Source of the DNA: Vitis vinifera
Taxonomy: Eukaryota; Streptophyta; Magnoliopsida; Vitales; Vitaceae
Direction: 5' to 3'
DNA: 64,000 nt
Assembly (NCBI RefSeq): GCF_030704535.1
Contig: NC_012119.1
Location: forward strand, 672,001-736,000
Part shown: positions 1-17,100 of the stretch, piece after piece
Numbering within the stretch: the stretch's first letter is position 1
Layout: each line of letters opens with the position of its first letter
Translations under genes and position numbers: made by a program
The notes under the pieces: generated by a model
Seen by the model: only the letters and a program-made list of their open reading frames with translations
Told to the model about the DNA's origin: nothing
The model's database searches: none

Positions 1-17
1 CCCCTGAGGTATTATAA
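1..17 (+). pseudogene. rpl14: rpl14 3' end (plastid-derived, cut by window edge)
   Basis: The first bases read as the final codons P-E-V-L and a TAA stop at 15-17, which is the usual C-terminus of plastid ribosomal protein L14. The position directly upstream of rps8 agrees with plastid gene order. Only the tail is visible, so whether the rest is intact cannot be judged. Confidence 0.7.
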
Positions 18-186
18 GACGAGACCATGATATAGTTATAGTAAGCGAATGAAATAGATTAATTAGTAGATTGTGTTTCACGCATATACCTTTAATTTAA
101 TATTAAATAGAATTCATAAATAAAAAAATAAAAAAGAGCATGTTGATTATATCAAAATTAGCAGGCACCAATAATTTGAGTTCATC

Positions 187-591
187 ATGGGCAGGGACAC
201 TATTGCTGACATAATAACCTCTATACGAAATGTCGACATGGATAGAAAAGTAACGGTTCGAATAGCATCTACTAATATCACCGAAAACATTGTTAAAATA
301 CTTTTACGGGAAGGTTTTATCGAAAACGTGAGGAAACATCAGGAAAGCAACAAATATTTTTGGGTTTTAACCCTGCGACATAGAAGGAATAGGAAAGGAA
401 CATATAGAACTATTTAAAATTTAAAACGGATCAGTCGACCTGGTCTACGAATCTATTCTAACTATCAACGAATTCCTAGAATTTTAGGTGGTATGGGGAT
501 TGTAATTCTTTCTACTTCTAGAGGTATAATGACAGACCGAGAGGCTCGCCTAGAAAGAATTGGTGGAGAAATTTTGTGTTATATATGGTAA
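187..591 (+). pseudogene. rps8: rps8, plastid-derived ribosomal protein S8, broken by an in-frame stop
   Basis: The frame begins [15 protein letters not shown], the usual start of plastid S8, a 30S subunit protein that binds 16S rRNA. It ends in GGEILCYIW and a stop at 589-591. Full length would be 134 codons, the normal size for the family. After about 76 codons there is a TAA where related plastid genes have a leucine codon, in the stretch TI[13 protein letters not shown]. Downstream sequence continues in the same frame, so this is one nonsense change (TTA to TAA type) and not a frameshift. C-to-U editing cannot remove it, so the copy is very probably a dead passenger of the plastid insertion. 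Confidence 0.9.
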
Positions 592-712
592 TCCTTCTGA
601 TATTCGAATTGGATCCGGAACTTCCTATTTGTGAAAAAAAAAAGAGAAAGGGCGGGTTGTCTAATATCACTACTCCTCCATTAATTAATACTTTAAGGGG
701 GTTTTACCTGGA

Positions 713-946
713 ATGAAAGAACAAAAATGGATTCATGAAGGTTTAATTACTGAATCACTTCCCAACGGTATGTTCCGGGTGCGTTTAGATAATGAAAATA
801 TGATTCTAGGTTATGTTTCAGGAAGGATCCGACGTAGTTTTATACGGATACTACCAGGAGATAGAGTCAAAATTGAAGTAAGTCGTTATGATTCAACCAA
901 AGGGCGTATAATTTATAGAATCCGAAACAAGGATTCGAATAATTAG
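713..946 (+). CDS. infA: infA, plastid-type translation initiation factor IF-1 (intact copy in plastid-derived DNA)
   Basis: This is a 77-codon frame of the usual non-grass plastid infA length, with the OB-fold (S1-like) sequence of IF-1: [20 protein letters not shown], then [20 protein letters not shown] and KGRIIYRI. In plastids IF-1 binds the 30S A site during initiation. Here the gene sits between rps8 and rpl36 as in plastid DNA, and it is complete. It has no mitochondrial context such as a nearby native gene, and its neighbours rps8 and rpoA are broken. I therefore infer that it is an unexpressed passenger. Its intactness suggests that the transfer is recent or that the donor plastid infA was functional. 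Confidence 0.9.
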   Translation: MKEQKWIHEGLITESLPNGMFRVRLDNENMILGYVSGRIRRSFIRILPGDRVKIEVSRYDSTKGRIIYRIRNKDSNN

Positions 947-1070
947 GGAGTTTTTTCAACTTCAACATTCCTTTTTTCATGGAGATACAATTCGAAGTTC
1001 AAAATTTCAAGAAACTTATTTTCTTCCAAGAAGTAGATTCTTAATTAAGTTAAGGTAAGGAATAAAAAAT

Positions 1071-1184
1071 ATGAAAATAAGGGCTTCTGTTCGTAAAATT
1101 TGCGAAAAATGTCGACTGATCCGTAGACGGGGACGAATTATAGTAATTTGTCCCAACCCGAGACATAAACAAAGACAAGGATAA
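1071..1184 (+). CDS. rpl36: rpl36, plastid-type ribosomal protein L36 (intact copy)
   Basis: A 37-codon frame starts [20 protein letters not shown] and ends RHKQRQG, the complete small L36 protein of plastid ribosomes. The zinc-ribbon pattern C-x2-C...C...H is present (CEKC, then C and H in VICPNPRH). It lies between infA and rps11 in plastid order. The frame is unbroken, but the location in a mitochondrial insertion makes expression doubtful. Confidence 0.9.
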   Translation: MKIRASVRKICEKCRLIRRRGRIIVICPNPRHKQRQG

Positions 1185-1300
1185 TTTTTCTAAAAGAGAT
1201 TCTCTAAAGAACCCGATGTACAAATAAAAAAAAAATCATGTTTTGACATGAAATGGATATATCCATATATCTCTTACTCATATTTATGAGATGATAAAAT

Positions 1301-1717
1301 ATGGCAAAACCTATACCAAGAATTGGTTCACGTAGGAATGGACGTATTGGTTCACGTAAGAGTGCGCGTAGAATACCAAAGGGAGTTATTCATGTTCAAG
1401 CAAGTTTTAACAATACCATTGTGACCGTTACAGATGTACGGGGTCGGGTGGTTTCTTGGTCCTCGGCCGGTACTTGTGGATTCAGGGGTACAAGAAGAGG
1501 GACGCCATTTGCTGCTCAAACCGCAGCAGGAAATGCTATTCGTACAGTAGTGGATCAAGGTATGCAACGAGCAGAAGTCATGATAAAGGGTCCTGGTCTC
1601 GGAAGAGATGCAGCATTACGAGCTATTCGTAGAAGTGGTATACTATTAAGTTTCGTACGGGATGTAACTCCTATGCCACATAACGGCTGTAGACCTCCTA
1701 AAAAAAGACGTGTATAG
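1301..1717 (+). CDS. rps11: rps11, plastid-type ribosomal protein S11 (intact copy)
   Basis: The 138-codon frame has the normal plastid S11 length. Family hallmarks are a basic N-terminus, [29 protein letters not shown], the conserved [16 protein letters not shown] stretch, and the C-terminal [13 protein letters not shown]11 forms part of the 30S platform next to the mRNA exit site. The gene is intact and sits upstream of rpoA in plastid order. It belongs to the plastid-derived block. Native plant mitochondrial S11, where present, is a different bacterial-type lineage, so this copy should not be taken as the mitochondrial S11. Confidence 0.92.
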   Translation: MAKPIPRIGSRRNGRIGSRKSARRIPKGVIHVQASFNNTIVTVTDVRGRVVSWSSAGTCGFRGTRRGTPFAAQTAAGNAIRTVVDQGMQRAEVMIKGPGLGRDAALRAIRRSGILLSFVRDVTPMPHNGCRPPKKRRV

Positions 1718-1797
1718 GAATAAACTGTGTAGAAATAAACATTGAAGAGATTTCAAGAGAAATAAATGATTCAATGATCTGATCAAGTAATATTACT

Positions 1798-2797
1798 ATG
1801 GTTCGAGAGAAAGTAACAGTATCTACTCGGACACTGCAGTGGAAGTGTGTTGAATCAAGAGTAGACAATAAGCGTCTTTGTTATGGACGCTTTATTCTGT
1901 CTCCACTTATTAAAGGTCAAGCCGACACAATAGGCATTGCGATGCGAAGAGCTTTGCTTGGAGAAATAGAAGGAACATGTATCACACGTGCAAAATCTGA
2001 GAAAATACCCCATGAATATTCTACCATAGTAGGTATTCAAGAATCAGTACATGAAATTTTAATGAATTTGAAAGAAATTGTATTGAGAAGTAATCTGTAT
2101 GGAACTCGCGGCGCGTTTATTTGTGCCAGGGGTCCTGGATATGTAACTGCTCAAGACATCATTTCACCGCCTTCTGTGGAAATCGTTGATAATACACAAC
2201 ATATAGCTAGACTGATGGAACCGATTGATTTGTGTATTGGATTACAAATCGAGAGGAATCGCGGATATAGTATAAAAAAAAAGGCCAAATAACTTTCAAG
2301 ACGGAAGTTATCCTATAGATGCTGTATTCATGCCTGTTCGAAATGCGAATCATAGTATTCATTCTTATGGGAATGGGAATGAAAGACAAGAGATACTTTT
2401 TCTCGAAATATGGACAAATGGGAGTTTAACTCCTAAAGAAGCACTTCATGAAGCCTCCCGTAATTTGATTGATTTATTTATTCCTTTTCTACATGCGGAA
2501 GAAGAAACTTTACATTTAGAGTACAATCAACACAAGGGCACTTTACCCCCTCTTACTTTTCATGATAGATTGGCTAAACTAAGGAAAAACAAAAAAGAAA
2601 TAGAATTGAAATATATTTTTATTGACCAATTAGAATTGCCTCCCAGGATCTATAATTGCCTCAAAAGGTCCAATATACATACATTATTAGACCTTTTGAA
2701 TAAGAGTCAAAAGGATCTTATTCAAATTGAAGATTTTCGCATAGAAGATGTAAAACAGTTATTGGGCATTCTAGAAAAACATTTCACAATTGATTAA
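1798..2797 (+). pseudogene. rpoA: rpoA, plastid RNA polymerase alpha subunit, broken by a frameshift
   Basis: The first part (about 160 codons from [20 protein letters not shown]) is the N-terminal assembly domain of the plastid-encoded polymerase alpha subunit, with [20 protein letters not shown] and [13 protein letters not shown]. The C-terminal part starts near 2286 in another frame, runs through [20 protein letters not shown], and ends with an alpha-CTD helix-hairpin region ([20 protein letters not shown]) and stop at 2795-2797. The total is 1000 nt, not a multiple of three. The frame changes at a run of nine A residues near 2272-2280, so one extra base in that run is the likely lesion. 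It is otherwise full length. Confidence 0.92.
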
Positions 2798-2983
2798 CCG
2801 AAGAATAATAAATAGATTGCATTTTTTTCATATTTATTTTTTTTTTAGAAAAAAAAACTGGGTTTTGAATCTTTAACCAAATCCATATATTCGGAATAGA
2901 TTCAGAATTTAATTGAATAGATGTATCTAGGGAGAATTCACTTTGAAGCGACTATTCCCTAGATACACATGCGGGATATTTTA

Positions 2984-8989
<6,006 letters not shown>

Positions 8990-8999
8990 GTGAGGAGGG

Positions 9000-11100
9000 C
9001 CCCCTCTCCTTATCACGGAAGTCACAAAACAAAAGATGAGACTCACCATGACAAAGGCCTGCCTCATCTCTAAAGAGTCCACCGGCGCCAGCAAAATCAG
9101 GATTACTGTTTTGCTCGCTCCGTCTGTATTAAGCTTAACCCAGCCTTGCGGGGGAAACGACCAACCCACCAGCTGCTGTACTTTCGTTGGTTTTTTCACC
9201 ATGTTTTCCTCCAACTTCATGGCATCCGAAACCTCCTTCACATAACCCAAAATTGCTGAAACTGGGTCCTTCGGCGATACGAAGTCATTATCAAACACCA
9301 ATTTATTTCGCCAAAACCAGAGCTTCCACACCGCAACTCCAAACACTAACGGCCATTCATACTCTCCTTACTCCCAGTTGCTTCTTCAAATTATGTAAAA
9401 TTATGCATGAGCCATTCGGAACTACTCCAGTTTAAAAAATCTCTCTTCACATTCGGACACAACAAAGCTTCCCAGACTTTTTTTGCTAACCTGCAGTCAC
9501 GCAACACATGAAGGCATTATTCGACTTTATTCAGGCATCGAACACAATTCGGCGAAGCTGCTATATGTCTTTTGAAGTGATTTTCATTTGTCAGCAACTT
9601 GTTGTGCAAAGCCAGCCACAAAAAGGATCTAATCCTTTGGGGACCCCTTCATTTCCACAGGGCCATCCAATTCTTATTCAGTTCTGTCCAGCAGCTCTCT
9701 TCAATCAGTTCGTAAGCCGACTTGGTCGTGAAACATCCATTCGGAGAACGACCCCACACAACAACATCACGCTGGGCTGCTCTGTTGGGAGGATTGATCG
9801 CTGCAATTTTGAGGCATGTATTCGCTGGCAAGACGTGCACAAAATCTTGCCACAACCATTGCCCATCTTCATCCACATACTCGGCTACCTTTCGAAGAAA
9901 ATGAACATCAGAGACTGCGGCTGTAGCTTTCTTGATTAAAGGTCTCTCATTTTCGACCCAGCTATCTAACCAAAATCGAACTGATTTGCCATTACCAATA
10001 ACCCATGTTAATCCTCTGAGTAGGTTAGGCCAAACGCCACAAATTCCTTTCGATAGTGCCGACGAATCCCTCGTAGCTTTCATCTTAGAAAGAAGTTCAT
10101 TGGAATTTCAGATATTTGCTTCGCAGCACCGAAGCCAAAAAACTATCCGGATCATTCATCAAACCCCAACCAAGTTTCATGAGGAAAGCGTCATTCATCG
10201 CTGCCATTCGCCTTAAACCGAGCCCACCATGGATTTTTGGCTAACAAAGCGGATGCCAACCGACCAAATGGACTTTCCGCTGATCATCCGAGTCCCCCCC
10301 ATATAAAACTCTTGCAAAGACTCTCTATGCTTTCACAAGTCCCTGTCGGAAGTTTAGCCGATTGCATAGTATATGTTGGCAACGCAGAAATCACCGATTG
10401 ACATAGAGTAATTCTTCCAGCAAGAGAGAGTTGATAAACCTTCCATCCTGCTAGTCCCCCCTTGATCTTCTCGACAATATGATAATAAGTCTTCTTTGTA
10501 ACCCGTGTATGCAGCAGAGGAACCCCAAGCTAATTGCCCAAATTATGGGTAAGTGAAAAAAAACCACTCTCCTTGCTGATATCCTGGGTTGCGGCTTGAG
10601 AAACATTCTTCGAACAGAAAATACGAGTTTTGGCCGAACTAATCTTCTGACCCGAAGAGGCACAGACATTATTTAGACAATCCAAGATCACTCTGATTTG
10701 ATTTACCGACGCTTCCGCAAAGAGTACAAGATCATCCGCAAATAGAAGATGCGATAATGCAGGGCCATTTCGACCAATTCGGATCGGCTTCCATTTACCA
10801 TTTCCAACTTTAACATTAATTAAATGCGCCAATCTTTCAAGACACAAAACAAAAATGTAAGGCGATAGTGGATCACCCTGTCGGACCCCTCTAGATGGCT
10901 TGAACTCCTCTGTAGCTTCCCCATTCCATAATACCTGCATGGACGCGGAGCATATATATATATATTTCATAATAACATCAATCATACCTATAGGTAATCC
11001 AACCTCCACCAAAATGAAAAAAATCCCATCGAAGTCTATCATAGGCCTTCTCGAGGTCCACTTTGATAGCCATCAAACCCTTCTTCTTATCTTCTAGAGT
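9000..11100 (-). mobile_element. Internal fragment of a nuclear L1-type LINE (ORF2: reverse transcriptase to RNase H)
   Basis: Read on the minus strand from about 11100 downward, successive frames give reverse transcriptase motifs: VDLEKAYDRL, then RGVRQGDPLSPYIFVLCLER and LLFADDLVLFAEA (catalytic FADD) near 10700-10900. LGVPLLHTRVTKKTYYHIV and LAGWKVYQLSLAGRITL follow near 10400-10540. The zf-RVT region with CVRC...CLHVLRDC lies near 9430-9600, and the start of an RNase H domain (GWVKLNTDGAS) near 9150. Frames change several times and stops interrupt the reading, so it is dead. The endonuclease at the 5' end and the end of RNase H at the 3' end are both missing, with no poly-A tail. This points to arrival as a broken piece of nuclear DNA, not to retrotransposition in the mitochondrion. 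Confidence 0.9.
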
Positions 11101-14100
11101 GAGCTAATTTTCTTACGTTAGATGGTCGGCTTTCGTCTTCAGTTCAAGTAGAGCTTGAGTCTTTCCTAGGTCCTAGTTCAAGTCGAGTTTGACTCCTATT
11201 CTGAGAAGAAATCAGAAGTAGCCTTCAATGGTGAGGCCCGCCCCTACTATTGGTCTAGTGGGGTGAGCGTAGGGAGAGTGGGAAAGGGGCTCCCTGCGCT
11301 TTTAGAGGAGACCCACAGGGAACGAGCGAAAGACTTGTAGAGGTAGAGAGAGGGTTAGAGCGGATGGAGCGAGCTCCCTAAAGGACCAGACCATTTCATC
11401 CCTCTACTTGAAGTCGAGTTACTTCGTCCCTTACTTTCCAGTGACTTTCATCCCTGGTCCTATCGGACCAGCTACTTCATCCCTGGAACGATAGCTAGAG
11501 AAGTAGAGAGCTAGAGGGGAGGAGGTTGCTCGTAGATCAACTCGACCGGAGCGTAAGAGCTACGTTTACGAAGCGAAAGCTATAGGAAGGAAGGAGCTCA
11601 AGACTTGGAGCGAGTAAAGAGAGGTTGAGAGGAAGTGAAGCTGATAAGTGATAAAGTAAGCAACTCTGAAACGATAGAGTTCTCACTAGAGCTGAACTAA
11701 GGTCTGGAAGGAAATTCTCCTAACCGTTGGACTACAAAGGCAAAGGCTTAGACAAAGGCATGGACTCAGGCTCTGGACAGAAAGGCCTTTTATCCAGTCT
11801 TTCACTAATCATTCGATAGGAGAGAAACTTTCTTTCGAAAGTGGATCCGCCTAAAAAGATAAGGTATGTAACTCCCCTCGGACTATCGGGAGAGTTGAAC
11901 GTAGTCCATCCTTGCGGTACAAGAAATTAAGTCCATACTCAAGTCAAGAGCTCTAAGGCAAAATGAATTGTGTAGATAGATGTCCCATATAGCCCATACT
12001 CCCCGGGGTCGGGAACGAAAGCTTTCTTATGTGGGCAGAGACCTCAGGATCGACCATAACTGAAGGATCCTCTGGTTCGACATTCTATCTCTCTGGGTGC
12101 TCTTACAATCTAAGACATTTGTTTTCATTCCCCCGGTGGGTGGATTGTCTGGGCCAGCCGATATCTCTTCATTCGGACCAGGAGAGAGAAAGTAAGCGTT
12201 TTTAACCATTCTGCCTTCAAGAGCCTTTATTGGGACATCGCCAGGCCAGGCGACATCTAAGGAAGATTGACCACCGTCGATTCCTAGATGCTTTGAATAG
12301 CTATCTTTCGTACCGTCGATTGAAGACTAGGCGTCGAATGTCCTCTTTGGATCTTTGATAGAAGAAGCTGCTTACTCGGATTCATGCCCATAAAGAGTAG
12401 AAGATTCAGCGCAAGTGCAAGAACAGGTTTCACAGTTAAGAAAGGTAGAGATTCATCCCCTGTTCTTGTTCGAGAATCCGCATCAATAGATGAGAGGATT
12501 GAGCTTCCAACAGCCTACGAGTGCAAACAGTCAATTTCCCATCATTTGCACTGGGAATGGAAATGAAAAAGGAATTTCTAGATCTAGAATCAGATGAATG
12601 TGCAACAGTCAATTTCCTCCCTCACAGCCTAGTTGTCCACTAGAAGCAGCCTTTTTTACTATACGCTATTTGGCCTGAAAAGAAAGAACCTATCCGTCGC
12701 AAACAATGAAAAGACTGTCTTTTTGTCAAAAATGTAATTTTCGGATATCCTAAGAGCCTAGTCTTGCAAACGAGATGAGACGGATGGACTACGAAGAGAA
12801 AGGGCACTAATCTCATTCATGGGCAGAAGTTCCTTGTCCAATTTAAACTACTGAAGAAGTAGCGATTCCCTGCACTCCGAAGAGTAGCCTTCCATTAAGA
12901 GCCTCTCTTTCAGGCTTTTCTGTGGGAAGACTTGAAGCTGTTGGCATTCCCCTATGCAGAGACAGTTTTAGCAATAGCTAGATTCTCAAGCTCTGATTCA
13001 CTTGCACCCCTTCTTCTTGAAATGGCATTAGCTGCTCCTTCTATGGCATCCTCTTAGACTATTTCTATTCCATCAAAGATCCAAGCAGGGGATTCTGTAA
13101 GAACAAGACAAGACCGCTTACGCCGACATAAGATATGTCACTTCCACTTCCTTTAGGAGATGCTTTGAAGAGACAAAAGAGAAGGCTTATAGAAAAAATG
13201 GATCCTTTTGATGCCGCAGATCGTCTTTTGCATTCGATGCTTCCTGTACTGATACTGATACCTGCCATCCATATCCATACGTGCCTGCTACTGGTGCATG
13301 AATCCGATTCGGGGATATCGTATCTTCTTTTCTTTCTTATGCTTATGTTGGCATATTTTAATATGAATTAGCCATATCGGAAATACCCGGCAAGCTCCGC
13401 ATCTAGGATTCTGTCAGAACACCCGGCGAAAGGCGATCCTTAATAGCCTAATTTTCGATTCAATCTGGTATTCCAGAATAGCCTAAGGGGCGTAGCGGTA
13501 AGATCAATTTCTTTTGACTCTTTCGAGAAGGGGAGAAGAATATCACAAGTTGAGGAGATTTTTTTAAAAGAAAATCCTGATCTTTTCTATCTGCTTGAAG
13601 TAAAAAGGCTTCTGGCAACGATTGAACCAGGTCGCAGGGAACTTTATAATCTGGGGATATCGTAGTCAAGGTAAAGTAGCCAAGCGCTCAGTTAGAACAA
13701 AATTAGTACTACTCTAACGACTATGGACAGGCTCCTTCCTCATTAACAGAAACTGGACTCGTACTAGACGAAAGATAAGCCGGCAGGCAAGAGATAAGAA
13801 AAAAGGGTGAAATAGCAGACTAAGCCACTCTTACTACCTGTATTCCTACCGGCATAGGAAATCCATTAACTATAAAAGATATCACAATAGGAAAAGCAGG
13901 GAGATAGAATAGGAGTAAGATAGTGTAGGACTTAAAGGCTGAACTCTTCTTTCCTGCTATTATAGCAGCGTTACAGAATGAATGGTCAATCCATTTCCCC
14001 GCTCCTTAATCCGGTCTTAGAGAAGAAGGCCAAGGCCGTCGAAAGCCTCTTTGAGACAAATCCGCTAATTCTGTAAGAGTGTAGCCCAGCCAACTTCTCA

Positions 14101-17100
14101 AGGGAAGGAACTTCTTTCCCATTTCCATTTACAAAAGCGCTAGACCCCTGGTCCTTTACTTTAATCAACAAGGCTGCTTTCCCTGCTAACCCTTCTGGGG
14201 GATACGGTAAGCACGTCCAGTGTAGTTCCAGTGTAGTTTACCTATATATTGGGATCCAGTTACAGTATAAGACGGGAGCCTGCTTAGTGGAAACAAAAGG
14301 GCAAGCCGACTCTTTGGCTCAAGCCCTGGAGAGGCTTTTGTCTGCTTCATCGACAGATGCGGTTTTGATCGAGCAAAATGACATCCAGCCTGATGTGAGA
14401 GAAAGAGCAGTGGATGAGTGATTCCCAGATGAGGACACGGCCTGATTGAGAAGGACTTTCAACTAACTCAAAGTGATGGAACAAGACAGTACCGACGGGC
14501 TTTGAGCTAGCAGATAAGGGAGAGACTTTCTTTTCCTTCATTGACCCGGATCTAAATTAAGTCAAGTGGTTATAATTTTAAATCTCTCTCGACGCTTAGG
14601 AATTGAGTTCCCGGACTCACTGAGTGAGAACTGCCCGGTTCTGGGCCTCCTGTGGCACCAACTGGTAAACGAAGGAGAGAATCATACGTGACACCGGACT
14701 GGACTATCATCCGATGAGGCAAAAGGAACATCTCAAGTAGATGAGAAAGGTCAGCGACAGCGGACGCTACTCTAACATCATTCTATAGCTTCAAAGCAAG
14801 AGGCCTTGACAGAGATCAGGGCACAATGGACTTCGATTTTCGGTGTTACACCTAACCTAATAAAAGGAGTTTGTGGGAAAGGGCTACGGGGGTTGTCCAA
14901 TCATGGGTCTCAGAACCAGCGATGAAAGCAATGGGAGAATCAAATTAAGAACAAGTAGAAGGATTGGACTTTGTGAACCAGTGGGAGATCGTATCGGTGC
15001 TATGTTGTTAGGAGGTCGTAAACAAAGGGCTAAGAGCCTTAAGCCCGTCCAAGAGAAAGAAAGATATTCGGTTCTGCAATGATGCGTCTTTTCAAACCAA
15101 AGAAAAGACAACCCATAAACCAGCCTTACTGACCGGACCTAGGCTTGACCAAAGATTAGTAGATTCCCTTGTGGAGTAATGTTCTCCATAATGCCAAGGT
15201 TGATGAAAGTCTTCTCTCACGCCTAGATAGGAATGGGAAAGCACACCCGCGATTCAATCAAACATCAGCGCTGCCACTTGAATAGGATTGGTTCATCTCA
15301 TACCTTCCCGCTACACCGCCCCCATTCAGTGGTTCCCTGCCCGACCCAATCTTATGGAATCTTCCTTCTTGTCTCCAAAGGGCTTGCCTTACCCTGCCAT
15401 GCAAGCGATTCAATCAAACCAGTAGGAAGTAGTGGTCGCTTTTTATGCAACCGAAGATGTAAGGATCAGTGATGGACACAGCGAAATTAGGATAAGCAAC
15501 AAAAGAGACGGCTCCATTTGCCAGAGATGGCTGTACTCTTGCGATGATAGCATCGTCGAAGGTATTCCACCGACGATCTAGGACACAAAGAATGCTGCCA
15601 GTCTTTACGCCGACCCTAGTAAATGGTAAATGGGAGGACGGCAACCTGTATTGCTTTCATTGCGACGATAGAATAATAATTCAATGGAGGACTTCCTGTG
15701 CCAATCATTCAAGTGGTGATCTGGCATCGTGAGCAGAAGTCGATAGAGGAACGAGGCAGCCGAGGTAGGCTACTAACTTGCTCGTTAGAAGTAGTTAACG
15801 AACGGAAATAAGGCCATTCGATGTCTATAAGTGAAGATTGGATGGATGCCCGCTCCTTGGGTATGCTTTCAAAAGGGCTGTTTTCATGCGTGCTGGTGTT
15901 CGTGGTCTCTTGGTTTTTCTGTTCTCGTGGGGGAAGGCGGGTTAGAGCAGCACTGCTCTTTTTTATTTAGCAACTGCCGCGCTGCTTATTGAGGATATTC
16001 TTGACTTTCTTTCCGCTGTAGCTTAGTTCTGGATAGATGGGTTGGGTTAACACAAAAGTACGCCCACGCTCTGAGAGTGACCCGACCTTGGCACGTTCCT
16101 TCACTCAGCAATAGCGCCCCTACTCTTAACAAGTACGCTTCCCGCTTACTCTAATTCCCAAGCTGGAAACATCCAGTTGCTTATTATAGGATAGGATGCA
16201 CTTCCCGACCGGTGAAAGGAAACAGCGAGATCTCCTTTCCTGTAGGCTTCTCCTGTGCTTAGTTCACCTAGCAGGGAAAGAAGCGGAGCCGTGCAAGTAA
16301 CATCGTGAGCGTGAACAGAGGTTATCAAGAGTTAGCTTGGGAACATGCCAAGCCCTTAGCCTTAGTTGGAAGCTAAACCAAAGCTAAGCTTGTAGGCTCG
16401 TAGAGAAAGCTATTGTGCAGGTATACCCACAATCCATGTTCCTGAACAGTCTCGTTCGAACATCTGATTCACCTTAGGGCGGACACTTCACTTCAAGCTT
16501 AAACCTCCGTCTATGATCGGCTTGCTTTCTCGGTATCGTGAGTCTAAACTCTTTAAGCCGGCTAACTAATAGATAGAGATATAGCTCAGTAAACACGGGA
16601 ATCACTATCGCCTTCGGCTTAAACACGGCTACGCTTCGCTCTTTTTAACTATCGCTAGTCTGTAGTCTGTGAAAGAAGATTGCAATTTCTGGTCACTTTC
16701 AGTCTAACCCGGATTTACTTAGTTAGTCGGGACTTGCTTCTTAGCGTGTAGTGGATCAACCAGGCTAGCTTTCCTGTAGTAGAGCGCGGGGAGAGTGACC
16801 ATCAGGGCCTTGAATAGGGTGTGCCTTTTTTTTCTGTACATTTTTTATGAGGAGTACTCTTGAATGTACTATACAGTAGGTTCTCAGTGCCCTAAGATCC
16901 CAATCCCAGATCGAGTTCCAATCGCAGAATTGTTCTCAAGCGAATGGCTTTTACTCAACCTCAATTCATTCAGTTAGGACCTCCCTTTATGTCATTTCTT
17001 TCCTTGCCAGCGTGAGGAGTCAGATCGGATTCTAGCACTTGCATGGAATCTGGGATAGTGGCTATTGGCAGCCTCTCTTGGCATGAGCACTAGCATCTTG

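Noticed and set aside
16560-16600. GATATAGCTCAGTAAACACGGG looked like a tRNA D-arm
   Set aside because: No matching acceptor stem, anticodon arm or T-arm with GTTCRANYC could be placed around it.
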